Shown in pieces: positions 7,955 to 15,993 of a stretch of DNA of 64,000 nt (the first letter of the stretch is position 1; the number at the start of each line of letters is the position of its first letter). The DNA is taken from NCBI RefSeq assembly GCF_011250565.1, contig NZ_JAANMS010000002.1, forward strand, positions 124,001-188,000, written 5' to 3'. Both the position numbers and the translations under genes were made by a program. Below the pieces are notes generated by a model. That model searched no databases, was not told the origin of the DNA, and saw nothing but the letters and a program-made list of their open reading frames with translations. This stretch comes from Nocardioides sp. IC4_145. GTDB lineage: Bacteria; Actinomycetota; Actinomycetes; Propionibacteriales; Nocardioidaceae.

Positions 7955-8734
7955 ATGGATCCGATCGCACACCTGCCTGCCGTGGGGCTCGACGAGCTCA
8001 ACACGACCTCGCAGCTGCTGATCCGCACCGACCGCAAGTACGTCGTCCCGCTGACCGAGCTGCCTGCGGTGATCACCGGCGTCGATGGACTGCGGGTGCT
8101 CGAGCTGGCCGGCTCCCGACGGGCTCGCTACGAGTCGACCTACTTCGACACCACCACGCTCGCCAGCTGGGCGGCCTCCGCCCACCCGCGCCGGCGCCGC
8201 TGGAAGGTCCGCACCCGCCTCTACGCCGACACCGGCGAGTGCTGGCTGGAGGTGAAGACCCGGGGCGCGCGTGGGGCCACGGTCAAGGAGCGGATCCCGC
8301 ACGACGCCGCGGACCGGGACGACCTCACCGGCCAGGCCGCTGGTTGGGTCGGTGATCGCCTGGCCGCGGCAGGCGCCCCAGACGTCGACGCCCGCGAGCT
8401 GGTCGCCACGCTGCACACCAGCTACCGGCGGACGACCCTGCTGCTGCCCAACGGAGCGGGCCGGGCGACGATCGACGCCGACCTGTCCTGGACCTCGAGC
8501 AACGGTCGCGCCCATGTCGGCGAGGTGCTGGTCATCGAGACGAAGTCAGCGGGCCGCGCGGCCGGGGCACTCGACCGGAGGTTGTGGCAGCTCGGTCACC
8601 GGCCGGCTCGGATCTCCAAGTACGGCACCGGTCTGTGCCTGCTGACCCCGGAGCTTCCGAGGAATCGCTGGCACCGTGTGACGGCCCGCCAGCTGGACCC
8701 GACGCTCTGCATCCTTGTGGGCTCGGCCCTCTGA
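7955..8734 (+). CDS. VTC-domain (polyphosphate polymerase-like) protein
   Basis: A 259-residue single-domain protein of the VTC/CYTH-like triphosphate-tunnel superfamily, which in yeast Vtc4 polymerises ATP phosphate into polyphosphate. Tunnel motifs seen: RTDRKYVV near residue 26, YFDT, RRWKVRTRLY near 75, WLEVKTR near 92, TIDADLSW and VIETKS in the C-terminal half, and ISKYGTGLC at the end. These supply the basic and acidic residues expected inside the tunnel. The ATG at 7955 with GAGGG upstream is preferred over an in-frame ATG at 7913 inside the previous gene. No separate membrane segment, so the adjacent DUF4956 protein may tether it. Enzyme activity is inferred. Confidence 0.88.
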   Translation: MDPIAHLPAVGLDELNTTSQLLIRTDRKYVVPLTELPAVITGVDGLRVLELAGSRRARYESTYFDTTTLASWAASAHPRRRRWKVRTRLYADTGECWLEVKTRGARGATVKERIPHDAADRDDLTGQAAGWVGDRLAAAGAPDVDARELVATLHTSYRRTTLLLPNGAGRATIDADLSWTSSNGRAHVGEVLVIETKSAGRAAGALDRRLWQLGHRPARISKYGTGLCLLTPELPRNRWHRVTARQLDPTLCILVGSAL

Positions 8735-9074
8735 GCGCAACGCCGCGCGGGCTGGGCCGCCCGCGCCGGGGGGTGCCGAGCATCCATCCCGAAACGGTGG
8801 TCGCCGATCGCTCGACATGGCGGGGGCAGTGAAGCCACGATGAACGACTATGTCGTTTCAAAAGGTCGGCGTCCGATATGGCCGCCGCCGAACCGAGCGG
8901 AGAGTGGCGATGGCTGGCGCACAACTGGCGCATAGGTCGTTCCGTCAGGTGCGCTCCGGTGCTGGTCGGTGCAACGCCGCAGTCCGAGCTTGCACAGCGG
9001 CGGGCCCGATCCCGCCTCAACTTGTCCCGAGGTCACGGCTCCGCTCGACAAGCTTGACCTGCGAAAACGTGGCC
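8735..9074. other. 340-base intergenic stretch between convergent genes
   Basis: Apart from the terminator at 8745-8766 and a weak CTTGTC...GACAAG inverted repeat near 9029-9056, I see no gene. Short frames (such as a 31-codon frame from 8840) have no ribosome site or -10 element. Base composition is locally less GC-rich than the neighbours around 8840-8880. Confidence 0.5.
8745..8766 (+). terminator. Hairpin terminator after the VTC gene
   Basis: GCGCGGG, eight-base loop, CCCGCGC: a perfect seven-pair stem ten bases after the VTC stop codon. Confidence 0.55.
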
Positions 9075-10247
9075 TCAGAGGCTCGACTGGACCCCGGCGA
9101 GGAGCTGGCGGGCCATGACGATCCGCTGGACCTGGTTGGTGCCCTCGTAGATCTGGGTGATCTTGGCGTCGCGCATCATCCGCTCGAGCGGGTAGTCGCG
9201 GGTGTAGCCGTAGCCGCCGAGCACCTGCACCGAGTTGGTGGTGACCTCCATCGCGACGTCGGAGGCGAAGCACTTCGCGGCCGCCCCGAAGAAGGTGAGG
9301 TCGGCGTCGCCGCGCTCGGAGCGACCGGCGGCGGCGTACGTCATCTGCCGGGCGGCCTCCACCTTCATGCCCATGTCGGCGAGCATGAACTGCAGGCCCT
9401 GGAAGTCCGCGATCGGTGCGCCGAACTGGCGGCGCTCCTGGGCGTAGGCCAGCGCGTGGTCCAGCGCCCCCTGGGCGACGCCGACGGCCTGGGCGGCGAT
9501 GGTGACGCGGGTGTGGTCGAGCGTCTTCATGGCGGTCGCGAAGCCGGTGCCCTCGGCGCCGACCATCCGGTCGGCGGGGATGCGGACCTTGTCGAGGTAG
9601 ACCTCGCGGGTGGGGGAGCCCTTGATGCCGAGCTTCCGCTCCGGGGCGCCGAAGGAGACGCCCTGGTCGGACTTCTCCACGACGAAGGCGGAGATGCCCT
9701 TCGAGCGCTTGTCGGGGTCGGTGACGGCGAGGACGGTGTAGTACTCCGAGACCCCGGCGTTGGTGATCCACCGCTTCACGCCGTCGAGCACCCACTCGTC
9801 GCCGTCGCGGACCGCGCGGGTGCGCATCGAGACGGCGTCGGAGCCGGCCTCGGGCTCGGAGAGGCAGTAGGAGAAGCCGCCCTCGCCGCGGGCGAGCGCG
9901 CCGAGGTACTGCTTCTTCTGCTCCTCCGACCCCGCGATCTGCACCGGCAACGAGCCGAGCTTGTTGACCGCAGGGATGAGCGAGGCCGACACGTCGGCGC
10001 GCGCGACCTCCTCGATGACGATCACGGTGGCGAGCGCGTCGGCGCCGGCGCCGCCGTACTCCTCCGGCACGTGCGGGGCGTGGAAGTCCGCGGCCAGCAG
10101 CGCGTCGGCCGCCTCCTGCGGGAAGCGGGCCTGCTCGTCGACCTCGGCGGCGTACGGCGCCACCTTGGCGTCGCAGATCGCGCGGACGGCCCCGCGGACC
10201 GCGCGGTGCTCCTCGGACAGGTCGTACAGGGGGAAGTCGTTGCTCAT
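9075..10247 (-). CDS. Acyl-CoA dehydrogenase
   Basis: A 390-residue FAD enzyme oxidising acyl-CoA to trans-2-enoyl-CoA in fatty-acid or branched-chain breakdown. Seen: N-terminal helical domain from residue about 12, the beta-barrel motif CLSEPEAGSD near 128-137, WITNAG flavin loop, and in the C-terminal helical domain the catalytic glutamate in IYEGTNQVQR near residue 368. Full normal length, ATG start. The 3-hydroxyacyl-CoA dehydrogenase gene lies 31 bases upstream on the same strand, so the two likely form an operon under the divergent TetR regulator at 11268. Chain-length preference cannot be told. Confidence 0.95.
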   Translation of the reverse strand: MSNDFPLYDLSEEHRAVRGAVRAICDAKVAPYAAEVDEQARFPQEAADALLAADFHAPHVPEEYGGAGADALATVIVIEEVARADVSASLIPAVNKLGSLPVQIAGSEEQKKQYLGALARGEGGFSYCLSEPEAGSDAVSMRTRAVRDGDEWVLDGVKRWITNAGVSEYYTVLAVTDPDKRSKGISAFVVEKSDQGVSFGAPERKLGIKGSPTREVYLDKVRIPADRMVGAEGTGFATAMKTLDHTRVTIAAQAVGVAQGALDHALAYAQERRQFGAPIADFQGLQFMLADMGMKVEAARQMTYAAAGRSERGDADLTFFGAAAKCFASDVAMEVTTNSVQVLGGYGYTRDYPLERMMRDAKITQIYEGTNQVQRIVMARQLLAGVQSSL

Positions 10248-10278
10248 GCGGGGTGTCTCCAGCGTTGGTGCAGGCGGA

Positions 10279-11124
10279 TCAGTACGTGTAGAAGCCGCGG
10301 CCGCTCTTGCGGCCCAGCAGGCCGGCGTCGACCATCCGCTGGAGGAGCGGCGGGGCGGCGTACAGCGGCTCCTTGAACTCCTCGTAGAGCGACTCGGCGA
10401 CGGCCTTCGTGGTGTCGAGGCCGATCAGGTCGGCGAGCGCGAGGGGGCCCTGCGGGTGGGCCGCGCCGAGCACGAGGCCCTGGTCGATGTCCTCGGCGGA
10501 GGCGAAGCCGGACTCGTACATCCGGATCGCGGAGAGGATGAACGGGACCAGCAGCGCGTTGACGACGAAGCCGGCGCGGTCCTGGCAGTCGATGGCCTGC
10601 TTGCCCAGGCGGTCCTGGACGAAGGCGCGGCTGCGCTCGGTGGTCTCGGGCGCGGTCAGCAGGCTCGGGACGAGCTCGACCAGCTTGAGCACCGGGACCG
10701 GGTTGAAGAAGTGGATGCCGAGCACGTTCTCGGGGCGCTGGGTGACGACGCCGAGCTTCATGATCGGGATGGAGGAGGTGTTGGACGCCAGGATCGCCCG
10801 GTCGTCGGTGAGCGTGCGGTCGAGGGTGCGGAACAGGTCGACCTTGGCCGCCTCGTCCTCGACGATCGCCTCCACGACGAGCTGCCGGTCGGCGAGCGCG
10901 TCGAGGTCGGTGGCCGGAGTGATCCGAGCCAGCACCTCGTCGGCGCTGCCGGTGAGCTTGCCCTTGGCCTCGGCCCGCCGCAGCGACGCCTCCAGCCGCG
11001 AGCGGCCGCGGTCCACCGCCGCCTGGTCGGCGTCGACCACGACGACGTCGAGGCCGGCGCGCGCGCTGACCTCCGCGATGCCGGCTCCCATGAGCCCGAA
11101 CCCGATGACTCCCACGCGCTCCAC
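10279..11124 (-). CDS. 3-hydroxyacyl-CoA / 3-hydroxybutyryl-CoA dehydrogenase
   Basis: A 281-residue NAD-dependent enzyme converting 3-hydroxyacyl-CoA to 3-ketoacyl-CoA (FadB2/PaaH/Hbd type). Rossmann motif GVIGFGLMGAGIAE at residues 4-17, the acidic VDAD that selects NAD, SNTSS near 115, catalytic histidine in HFFNPVP near 138, and the C-terminal domain signature AHPQGPLALADLIGLD. Length fits the short, monofunctional family. It is the first gene of the pair with the acyl-CoA dehydrogenase and is divergent from a TetR gene with a clear operator between them. Confidence 0.95.
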   Translation of the reverse strand: MERVGVIGFGLMGAGIAEVSARAGLDVVVVDADQAAVDRGRSRLEASLRRAEAKGKLTGSADEVLARITPATDLDALADRQLVVEAIVEDEAAKVDLFRTLDRTLTDDRAILASNTSSIPIMKLGVVTQRPENVLGIHFFNPVPVLKLVELVPSLLTAPETTERSRAFVQDRLGKQAIDCQDRAGFVVNALLVPFILSAIRMYESGFASAEDIDQGLVLGAAHPQGPLALADLIGLDTTKAVAESLYEEFKEPLYAAPPLLQRMVDAGLLGRKSGRGFYTY

Positions 11125-11178
11125 GTCTGCGTCCTCCTCCCGGCCGGCCGGGCCAGGGCGGCACCGGATACCGCCTGC

Positions 11179-11195
11179 ACGGTACGCCGTACCGT
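11179..11195. promoter_or_regulatory. TetR operator palindrome
   Basis: ACGGTAC-GCC-GTACCGT, perfect seven-base arms with a three-base centre, midway between the divergent 3-hydroxyacyl-CoA dehydrogenase and TetR genes. Size, symmetry and place are those of a TetR-family operator, likely controlling both directions. Confidence 0.7.
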
Positions 11196-11267
11196 CTAGG
11201 CTGCGGGCGGCAGGTCCGGGTCCCGGGTCGCTGCCGAGGCCGCTCGAGACGACCGGGAGGGACGGAC

Positions 11268-11948
11268 GTGCCAGAGTCCAGCGCGCGCGAGCGCATCGTC
11301 GACGCCGCGTTCGACCTCTTCGCCGAGCGCGGGTACGACGCGACGACGGTCGAGGACATCGCCGCGCGGGCGGGGGTCGGGCGCACGACGTTCTTCCGCC
11401 AGTTCCGCTCCAAGGAGCACGTGGTCTTCCCCGACCACGAGCAGCTGCTGACCGCGATCGCCGCGCGGCTCGCGACCGCCACGCCCCGGACCGCGGTCGT
11501 GGGGGTCTCCGAGGCGGCCGGCCTGGTGCTGCAGCACTACCTCGACGAGGGGGAGCGGGCGCGGCGCCGCTACCGCCTGACCCGCAGCGTGCCGGCGCTG
11601 CAGGAGCGCGAACGCGCGGGGATCCGGCAGTACGAGCGGACCTTCAACCGCCACATCCACGGCTGGCTCGGCGGGGCGCCGGAGAGCCTGCTGCGCGCCG
11701 AGCTGATCGCCAACGCCGTGGTCACCGGCCACAACCACGTGCTCCGGGCCTGGCTGCGCGGGCAGCTGGCGACCGCGTCCGAGGCGCGGCGGGCCTTCCG
11801 CGCGGCGATGGCGGAGGTCGAGTCGCACGTCGACGTGCCCGGCCGCGAGGCCGCCGCGCCGGCCGAGGCGCTGCCTGCGGTGCTGGTGCTCCGCGACGCG
11901 GGCGACCTCGACCGGCTGCTGCCGCAGATCCGCGACCTGCTCGGCTGA
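11268..11948 (+). CDS. TetR-family transcriptional regulator
   Basis: A 226-residue regulator. The N-terminal helix-turn-helix is textbook (RIVDAAFDLFAERGYDATTV then EDIAARAGVGRTTFFRQF, residues about 8-48); the remaining helical domain should bind a ligand, plausibly an acyl-CoA. GTG start with GGGAGG about eight bases upstream. Divergent from the acyl-CoA oxidation genes, with a palindromic operator in the gap, so self-control and control of those genes are likely. The stop lies four bases from the end of the convergent MBL-fold gene. Confidence 0.93.
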   Translation: MPESSARERIVDAAFDLFAERGYDATTVEDIAARAGVGRTTFFRQFRSKEHVVFPDHEQLLTAIAARLATATPRTAVVGVSEAAGLVLQHYLDEGERARRRYRLTRSVPALQERERAGIRQYERTFNRHIHGWLGGAPESLLRAELIANAVVTGHNHVLRAWLRGQLATASEARRAFRAAMAEVESHVDVPGREAAAPAEALPAVLVLRDAGDLDRLLPQIRDLLG

Positions 11949-11952
11949 GCCG

Positions 11953-13044
11953 TCAGAGGCGGAAGGTGAGCCGGCTCGCGTCCAGGTAGTCGCGGGTGTC
12001 GCGGACGAACCGCAGCCGGGGACGGCGCGCGGCCGGCAGCCCGGCGAGCCCCTCGCGCAGCACCCGCTCGTACGCCGACGCCGGCGCGGTGATCGGTGGC
12101 AGCCAGTTGTCGTGGTGGCTGGGCACGAAGACCTGCGCGCGGACGGCAGCGGCGTAGTCGAGCGGGTCGCGCAGGCCGTTGGTGTACTGCCCGAAGCCCT
12201 GGACCGCCCCGACGTGCACGCTCGAGCGCGGCCGACGCCCGAGCACGTCGAGCACCGCGGGCGCGTCCTCGCGCAGCGGACCGGCGGTGTCGTGCCACGT
12301 GAGGGAGAAGTCGGCGGCCTCCAGGCGGTAGAGCAGCGACCCGCCCTCCTCGTCCGCCTGGTGCAGCAGGGTGTGCAGCCCGTCGGCCAGGCTCGGTGGG
12401 GAGGTGAGGACCGGGGTCAGGTCCGGGAGGGGCACGAACGGCGGCGCCTCGCCGGTGGGCGCCCCGACCGCGGAGTGTACGTGGCGCACCACGCTGACCC
12501 GCAGCCCGCGCCCGAGCCGCAGCTCGTCCTCGTCGCCGACGTCCGGCAGTCGCAGCGGGCGGGTGCGGACCGGCCCGAGCCCGAGCGCGGCCGCCTGGGA
12601 ACGCACCTGGGCGCAGTGCTCGGGGGTGCCCACGACGACCGCCCCCGACGCGGCGGCGACGGGGGCGGCGTCCGCGGCGTGGTCGAAGTGGCCGTGCCCG
12701 AGCAGGACGTGGGTCGGCCGGAGCGCCGCCAGGTCGGCGGTGGTGACCGGCACCCGGCGGGCGTAGGTGCCGCGGGGGATCCAGGCGTCGAGCAGGAGCA
12801 CCTGGCCGCGGACCGCGACCGCGAAGCCGGTCACGCCGAACCACGACAGCAGCACGCGGTCGGGCCGCACGCGACCGTCGGCCGCGACGTTCGCGCGACC
12901 GAAGAACATCCGCCGGGCCGCGACCGTCCGGGCCCGGGCGGGGCCGGACGACGGGGCGGCCGCGGCACGCGGCGTACCCCCGAGGGTGAGGGCGGAGGCC
13001 GCCGCGCTGCTGGTCAGCAGCGTCCGGCGGGTGAGGTCGCACAT
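11953..13044 (-). CDS. Tat-exported metallo-beta-lactamase-fold hydrolase
   Basis: A 363-residue secreted protein with twin-arginine leader (TRRTLLTSS, then an alanine-rich core and cleavage around residue 30). The metal motif HGHFDH is at residues 117-122, with further histidines at HVHSA near 190, WHDTAG near 260 and SHHDN near 320. This matches MBL-fold proteins related to UlaG/RomA-like lactonases or N-acyl-phosphatidylethanolamine hydrolases. Tat export fits a metal cofactor loaded in the cytoplasm. It stands alone. Substrate unknown. Confidence 0.88.
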   Translation of the reverse strand: MCDLTRRTLLTSSAAASALTLGGTPRAAAAPSSGPARARTVAARRMFFGRANVAADGRVRPDRVLLSWFGVTGFAVAVRGQVLLLDAWIPRGTYARRVPVTTADLAALRPTHVLLGHGHFDHAADAAPVAAASGAVVVGTPEHCAQVRSQAAALGLGPVRTRPLRLPDVGDEDELRLGRGLRVSVVRHVHSAVGAPTGEAPPFVPLPDLTPVLTSPPSLADGLHTLLHQADEEGGSLLYRLEAADFSLTWHDTAGPLREDAPAVLDVLGRRPRSSVHVGAVQGFGQYTNGLRDPLDYAAAVRAQVFVPSHHDNWLPPITAPASAYERVLREGLAGLPAARRPRLRFVRDTRDYLDASRLTFRL

Positions 13045-13106
13045 GCCCGCGTCAACGACCGGGCCCCCGCGACGTCACCCGCCGGGCGGCCTGGCCGGTC
13101 AGCCGG

Positions 13107-14144
13107 TCAACGCCAGCCGAGGGCGGGAGCGACGTGCTCGACGACCGCCTCGAGGACGTGCGCGTTGTAGTCGACGCCGAGCTGGTTGGGGACGGTGAGC
13201 AGCACGGTGTCGGCCGCCGCGACGGCCTCGTCCTCGGCGAGCTCGCGGACGAGCTGGTCCGGCTCGCCGGCGTAGGTCTTGCCGAACCGGGCGCGACCGC
13301 CGTCGATCATCCCGACCTGGTCCTGGCTGCGGGACTCGTGGCCGAAGTAGGCGCGGTCCATGTCGTTCACGATCGGGAAGATGCTGCGGCTGACCGAGAC
13401 GCGCGGCTCGCGCGGGTGGCCGGCCTCGGCCCACGCGGCGCGGAACCGCTCGATCTGCTCGGCCTGGAGCCGGGAGAACGGCACCCCGGTGTCCTCGGTG
13501 AGGAGCGTGGAGCTCATCAGGTTCATGCCCTGCTGCGCGGTCCACTCGGCGGTCGCGCGGGAGCCCGCGCCCCACCAGATCCGGTCGCGCAGGCCGGGGG
13601 AGTGCGGCTCGAGGCGGAGCAGCCCGGGCGGGTTGGGGAACATCGGTCGCGGGTTCGGCTCGGCGAAGCCCTCGCCGTCGAGCACCTGCAGCAGCACCTC
13701 GGTGTGCCGGCGCGCCATGTCCGCGTGGTCCATGCCCTCCGGCGGCTCGTAGCCGAAGTAGCGGAAGCCGTCGACGACCTGCTCCGGTGACCCGCGGCTG
13801 ATGCCGAGCTGGAGCCTGCCGCCGGAGATGAGGTCGGCCGAGCCGGCGTCCTCGGCCATGTAGAGCGGGTTCTCGTAGCGCATGTCGATGACGCCGGTGC
13901 CGATCTCGATCCGGCTGGTGCGGGCGCCGACGGCCGCCAGCAGCGGGAACGGCGACGCGAGCTGCCGCGCGAAGTGGTGCACGCGGAAGTACGCGCCGTC
14001 GACGCCGAGCTCCTCGGCCGCCACCGCGAGGTCGATCGACTGCAGCAGCGCGTCCGAGGCCGAGCGCGTCTGCGACTGCGGCGACGGCGTCCAGTGGCCG
14101 AAGGAGAGGAAGCCGATGTTCTTCATGACTGGTTGAACATTCAC
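13107..14144 (-). CDS. LLM-class flavin-dependent oxidoreductase
   Basis: A luciferase-like monooxygenase of about 345 residues, F420- or FMN-dependent. Seen: opening strand IGFLSFGHW, HHFARQLASPFPLLAAVGART near residue 60-80, RIEIGTGVIDMRYENPLYMAEDA, and GGRLQLGISRGSP at about 120, all standard for the family. The GTG at 14144 overlaps the TGA of the gene upstream (GTGA); an ATG six codons later (14126) gives the usual MKNIGFLS start and may be the real one. Probably co-transcribed with the small upstream gene. Confidence 0.88.
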   Translation of the reverse strand: MNVQPVMKNIGFLSFGHWTPSPQSQTRSASDALLQSIDLAVAAEELGVDGAYFRVHHFARQLASPFPLLAAVGARTSRIEIGTGVIDMRYENPLYMAEDAGSADLISGGRLQLGISRGSPEQVVDGFRYFGYEPPEGMDHADMARRHTEVLLQVLDGEGFAEPNPRPMFPNPPGLLRLEPHSPGLRDRIWWGAGSRATAEWTAQQGMNLMSSTLLTEDTGVPFSRLQAEQIERFRAAWAEAGHPREPRVSVSRSIFPIVNDMDRAYFGHESRSQDQVGMIDGGRARFGKTYAGEPDQLVRELAEDEAVAAADTVLLTVPNQLGVDYNAHVLEAVVEHVAPALGWR

Positions 14145-14458
14145 TCGTCGGCGGTTGTTCCGCCCTCACGCCGCTCGTGCAGGCGCTGCTGGGCCTCCCC
14201 GAGGAACGCCAGGCAAGGGGCGTCGCTGTCCGGGTGCTTCTCGACCAGGTGGAAGGTCCAGCGGTCCATCGTGCCGAGGTAGCCGTTGTCCTCGCCGGGG
14301 CGGTATGCCGACCAGGGCTTGCCGCTGCGGACGGTGCACGCGGTGCAGGAGATCTTGTAGACCAGCTGGTCCGCGGCGTCGACGTCGACCTTCACCCGGG
14401 CGAGCGGCCCGGCCTGGGTGGCCGCACGGCGGCCGCGCGCGGATCGGCTAGCAGTCAT
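14141..14458 (-). CDS. Conserved hypothetical protein, 105 residues, with a CTAC cysteine pair
   Basis: Unrecognised small soluble protein. It has a basic N-terminus, a SCTACTVRSG cysteine pair near residues 38-41, a WSAYRPGEDNGY segment and a HPDSDAPCLAF segment near the end; three cysteines and several histidines could bind a metal, but no zinc-finger spacing is complete. The ATG at 14458 has TAGCCT seven bases upstream and no ribosome site, so it is probably leaderless; longer in-frame extension to 14674 is rejected because its sequence is low quality. Its stop overlaps the start of the LLM oxidoreductase gene. Confidence 0.75.
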   Translation of the reverse strand: MTASRSARGRRAATQAGPLARVKVDVDAADQLVYKISCTACTVRSGKPWSAYRPGEDNGYLGTMDRWTFHLVEKHPDSDAPCLAFLGEAQQRLHERREGGTTADE

Positions 14459-14796
14459 CCCGCAGAGGCTACGCGCCGCTCGGCCGCGTCCCCGGCAGGG
14501 GAGCCCGGGGACGTCCGGCAGGGCGGGACGTCCAGCACGGCGGCGGTGACGCACACGAGCCGTTCCACCCGACGAACCAGCCGCTGCGCGGGTCCGGGTC
14601 GGACGGCACGTGTGCGCTCCGCCGTGCCGGTCACCGTCGCCGGCCGCTGCTCCGGGTGGGTGACCAGGAGCCACGCTAGGGCGCCGACGCGCCGAAGCAC
14701 GACGAAACGGCGGGTACTAGGACCATCGGGCACGCGCGGCTGGCACCCGGCGTACCGTGTCCGCACCCGCCGACCTGCCAGCACGAGAGACCCGCC
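14459..14796. other. 338-base divergent intergenic region
   Basis: Contains the leaderless -10 of the 105-residue gene (14466-14471) on one side and the SGNH esterase leader on the other. I see no further gene, clear operator or hairpin of note. Confidence 0.5.
14466..14471 (-). promoter_or_regulatory. Leaderless -10 element for the 14458 gene
   Basis: TAGCCT on the minus strand, seven bases before the ATG at 14458. Confidence 0.6.
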
Positions 14797-15957
14797 ATGC
14801 CCCGTCTGACCACCGCCGTCGCCGGTCTCGCCGTGCTCGCCGGCACCCTCGTCGCGACCCCCGCCGCCGCGGCCGAGCCGATCACCGGGCCGGGCGCCGC
14901 CCGGGCCACCGGTCCGGCGTACGTCGCCCTCGGCGACTCCTACGCCTCGGCCGCGGGTGTGCAGCCGGTCGACCCGACGGCGCCGGCCGAGTGCCAGCGG
15001 TCGACGCGCAACTACGCCCACGTGATCGCGGAGCGCACCGGCGCGACGCTCACCGACGTGACGTGCGGCGGCGCGCAGACCCGCGACCTCCGCGCCGCCC
15101 AGCACCCGGGGGTCGCCCCGCAGCTCGACGCGCTGTCGGCGTCGACCGAGCTGGTGACGGTGACGATCGGCGGCAACGACGGCAGCGTCTTCGGCGGCGC
15201 GATCCGCGACTGCAGCCTCGCCGGCTTCTCCACCGGTGGCACCGGCAGCCCGTGCCGCGACCAGCAGGGCTCGCGGTACAAGGACGTCGTCCGCGGCACG
15301 ACGTACCCCGCGCTCGTCCAGGCGTTCACCGACGTGCGTGAGCGCGCGCCGCGGGCGACGGTGGCCGCGCTCGGCTACCCGTGGATCCTGCCACCCGCGG
15401 GCGGCTGCTTCGGCAGCATGCCGGTGGCCGACGGCGACGTGCCCTACCTCCGCAGCCTCCAGCACACGCTCAACGACGCGGTCCGCCGCGCGGCCGAGGA
15501 GGCCGGGGCGACCTACGTCGACCTCGAGCAGGTCTCGGAGGGCCACGACGCCTGCCAGCCGGCCGGCACCCGCTGGATCGAGCCGGTCTTCGGCGGCACC
15601 AACCCCGTCGTCGTCCACCCGAACGCCCTCGGCGAGCAGCGGATGGCGGAGGCCGTCATCCGCACGTTGGGGCTGACGGTGCTGCCGGAGGAGACGCGCG
15701 GGGACAAGGTGCTGCGCCGCTGGGCCGGCCTCGTCGCCCACCAGGAGCTCCCCGCCGCCCGGGCCCGGGCGCTGCGCAAGCACGTCCAGGCGGTGGTGCG
15801 GTACGCCGCCCTCGGCCTCGACTCCGACGCCCGGTTGCGCCTCCAGCTGCTCCGCGAGCGGGTGACCCGCCACCAGCAGGCCGGCCACGTCACCCGGCAG
15901 CAGGCGAAGGCGCTGAAGCGGTTCACCCGGCGCGCCGCGGTCCTGCTCGACCTGTGA
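14797..15957 (+). CDS. Secreted SGNH/GDSL-family esterase or lipase with C-terminal helical extension
   Basis: A 386-residue exported hydrolase. Signal peptide with an AAAAE cleavage region near 25; block I GDSY with nucleophile S48; block III GGND near 123; block V HPNALG histidine near 280. Paired cysteines around the active site (CGGAQT, DCSL, PCRD, GGCFG, DACQP) suggest disulfides, as in the Streptomyces lipases of this family. After about residue 300 there is an unusual 85-residue basic, helical tail (LRKHVQAVVRYAALGL and so on) that is not part of the SGNH fold and might bind the cell surface. ATG start; monocistronic. Confidence 0.88.
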   Translation: MPRLTTAVAGLAVLAGTLVATPAAAAEPITGPGAARATGPAYVALGDSYASAAGVQPVDPTAPAECQRSTRNYAHVIAERTGATLTDVTCGGAQTRDLRAAQHPGVAPQLDALSASTELVTVTIGGNDGSVFGGAIRDCSLAGFSTGGTGSPCRDQQGSRYKDVVRGTTYPALVQAFTDVRERAPRATVAALGYPWILPPAGGCFGSMPVADGDVPYLRSLQHTLNDAVRRAAEEAGATYVDLEQVSEGHDACQPAGTRWIEPVFGGTNPVVVHPNALGEQRMAEAVIRTLGLTVLPEETRGDKVLRRWAGLVAHQELPAARARALRKHVQAVVRYAALGLDSDARLRLQLLRERVTRHQQAGHVTRQQAKALKRFTRRAAVLLDL

Positions 15958-15993
15958 GGGTTGGGCTGTGAGGGCGCGCGTGAGGGGGCAGGC

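Noticed and set aside
8840-8935. 31-codon frame in the 340-base gap near a less GC-rich spot
   Set aside because: No ribosome site, no -10 element, no recognisable sequence; could be decayed foreign DNA but nothing supports it.
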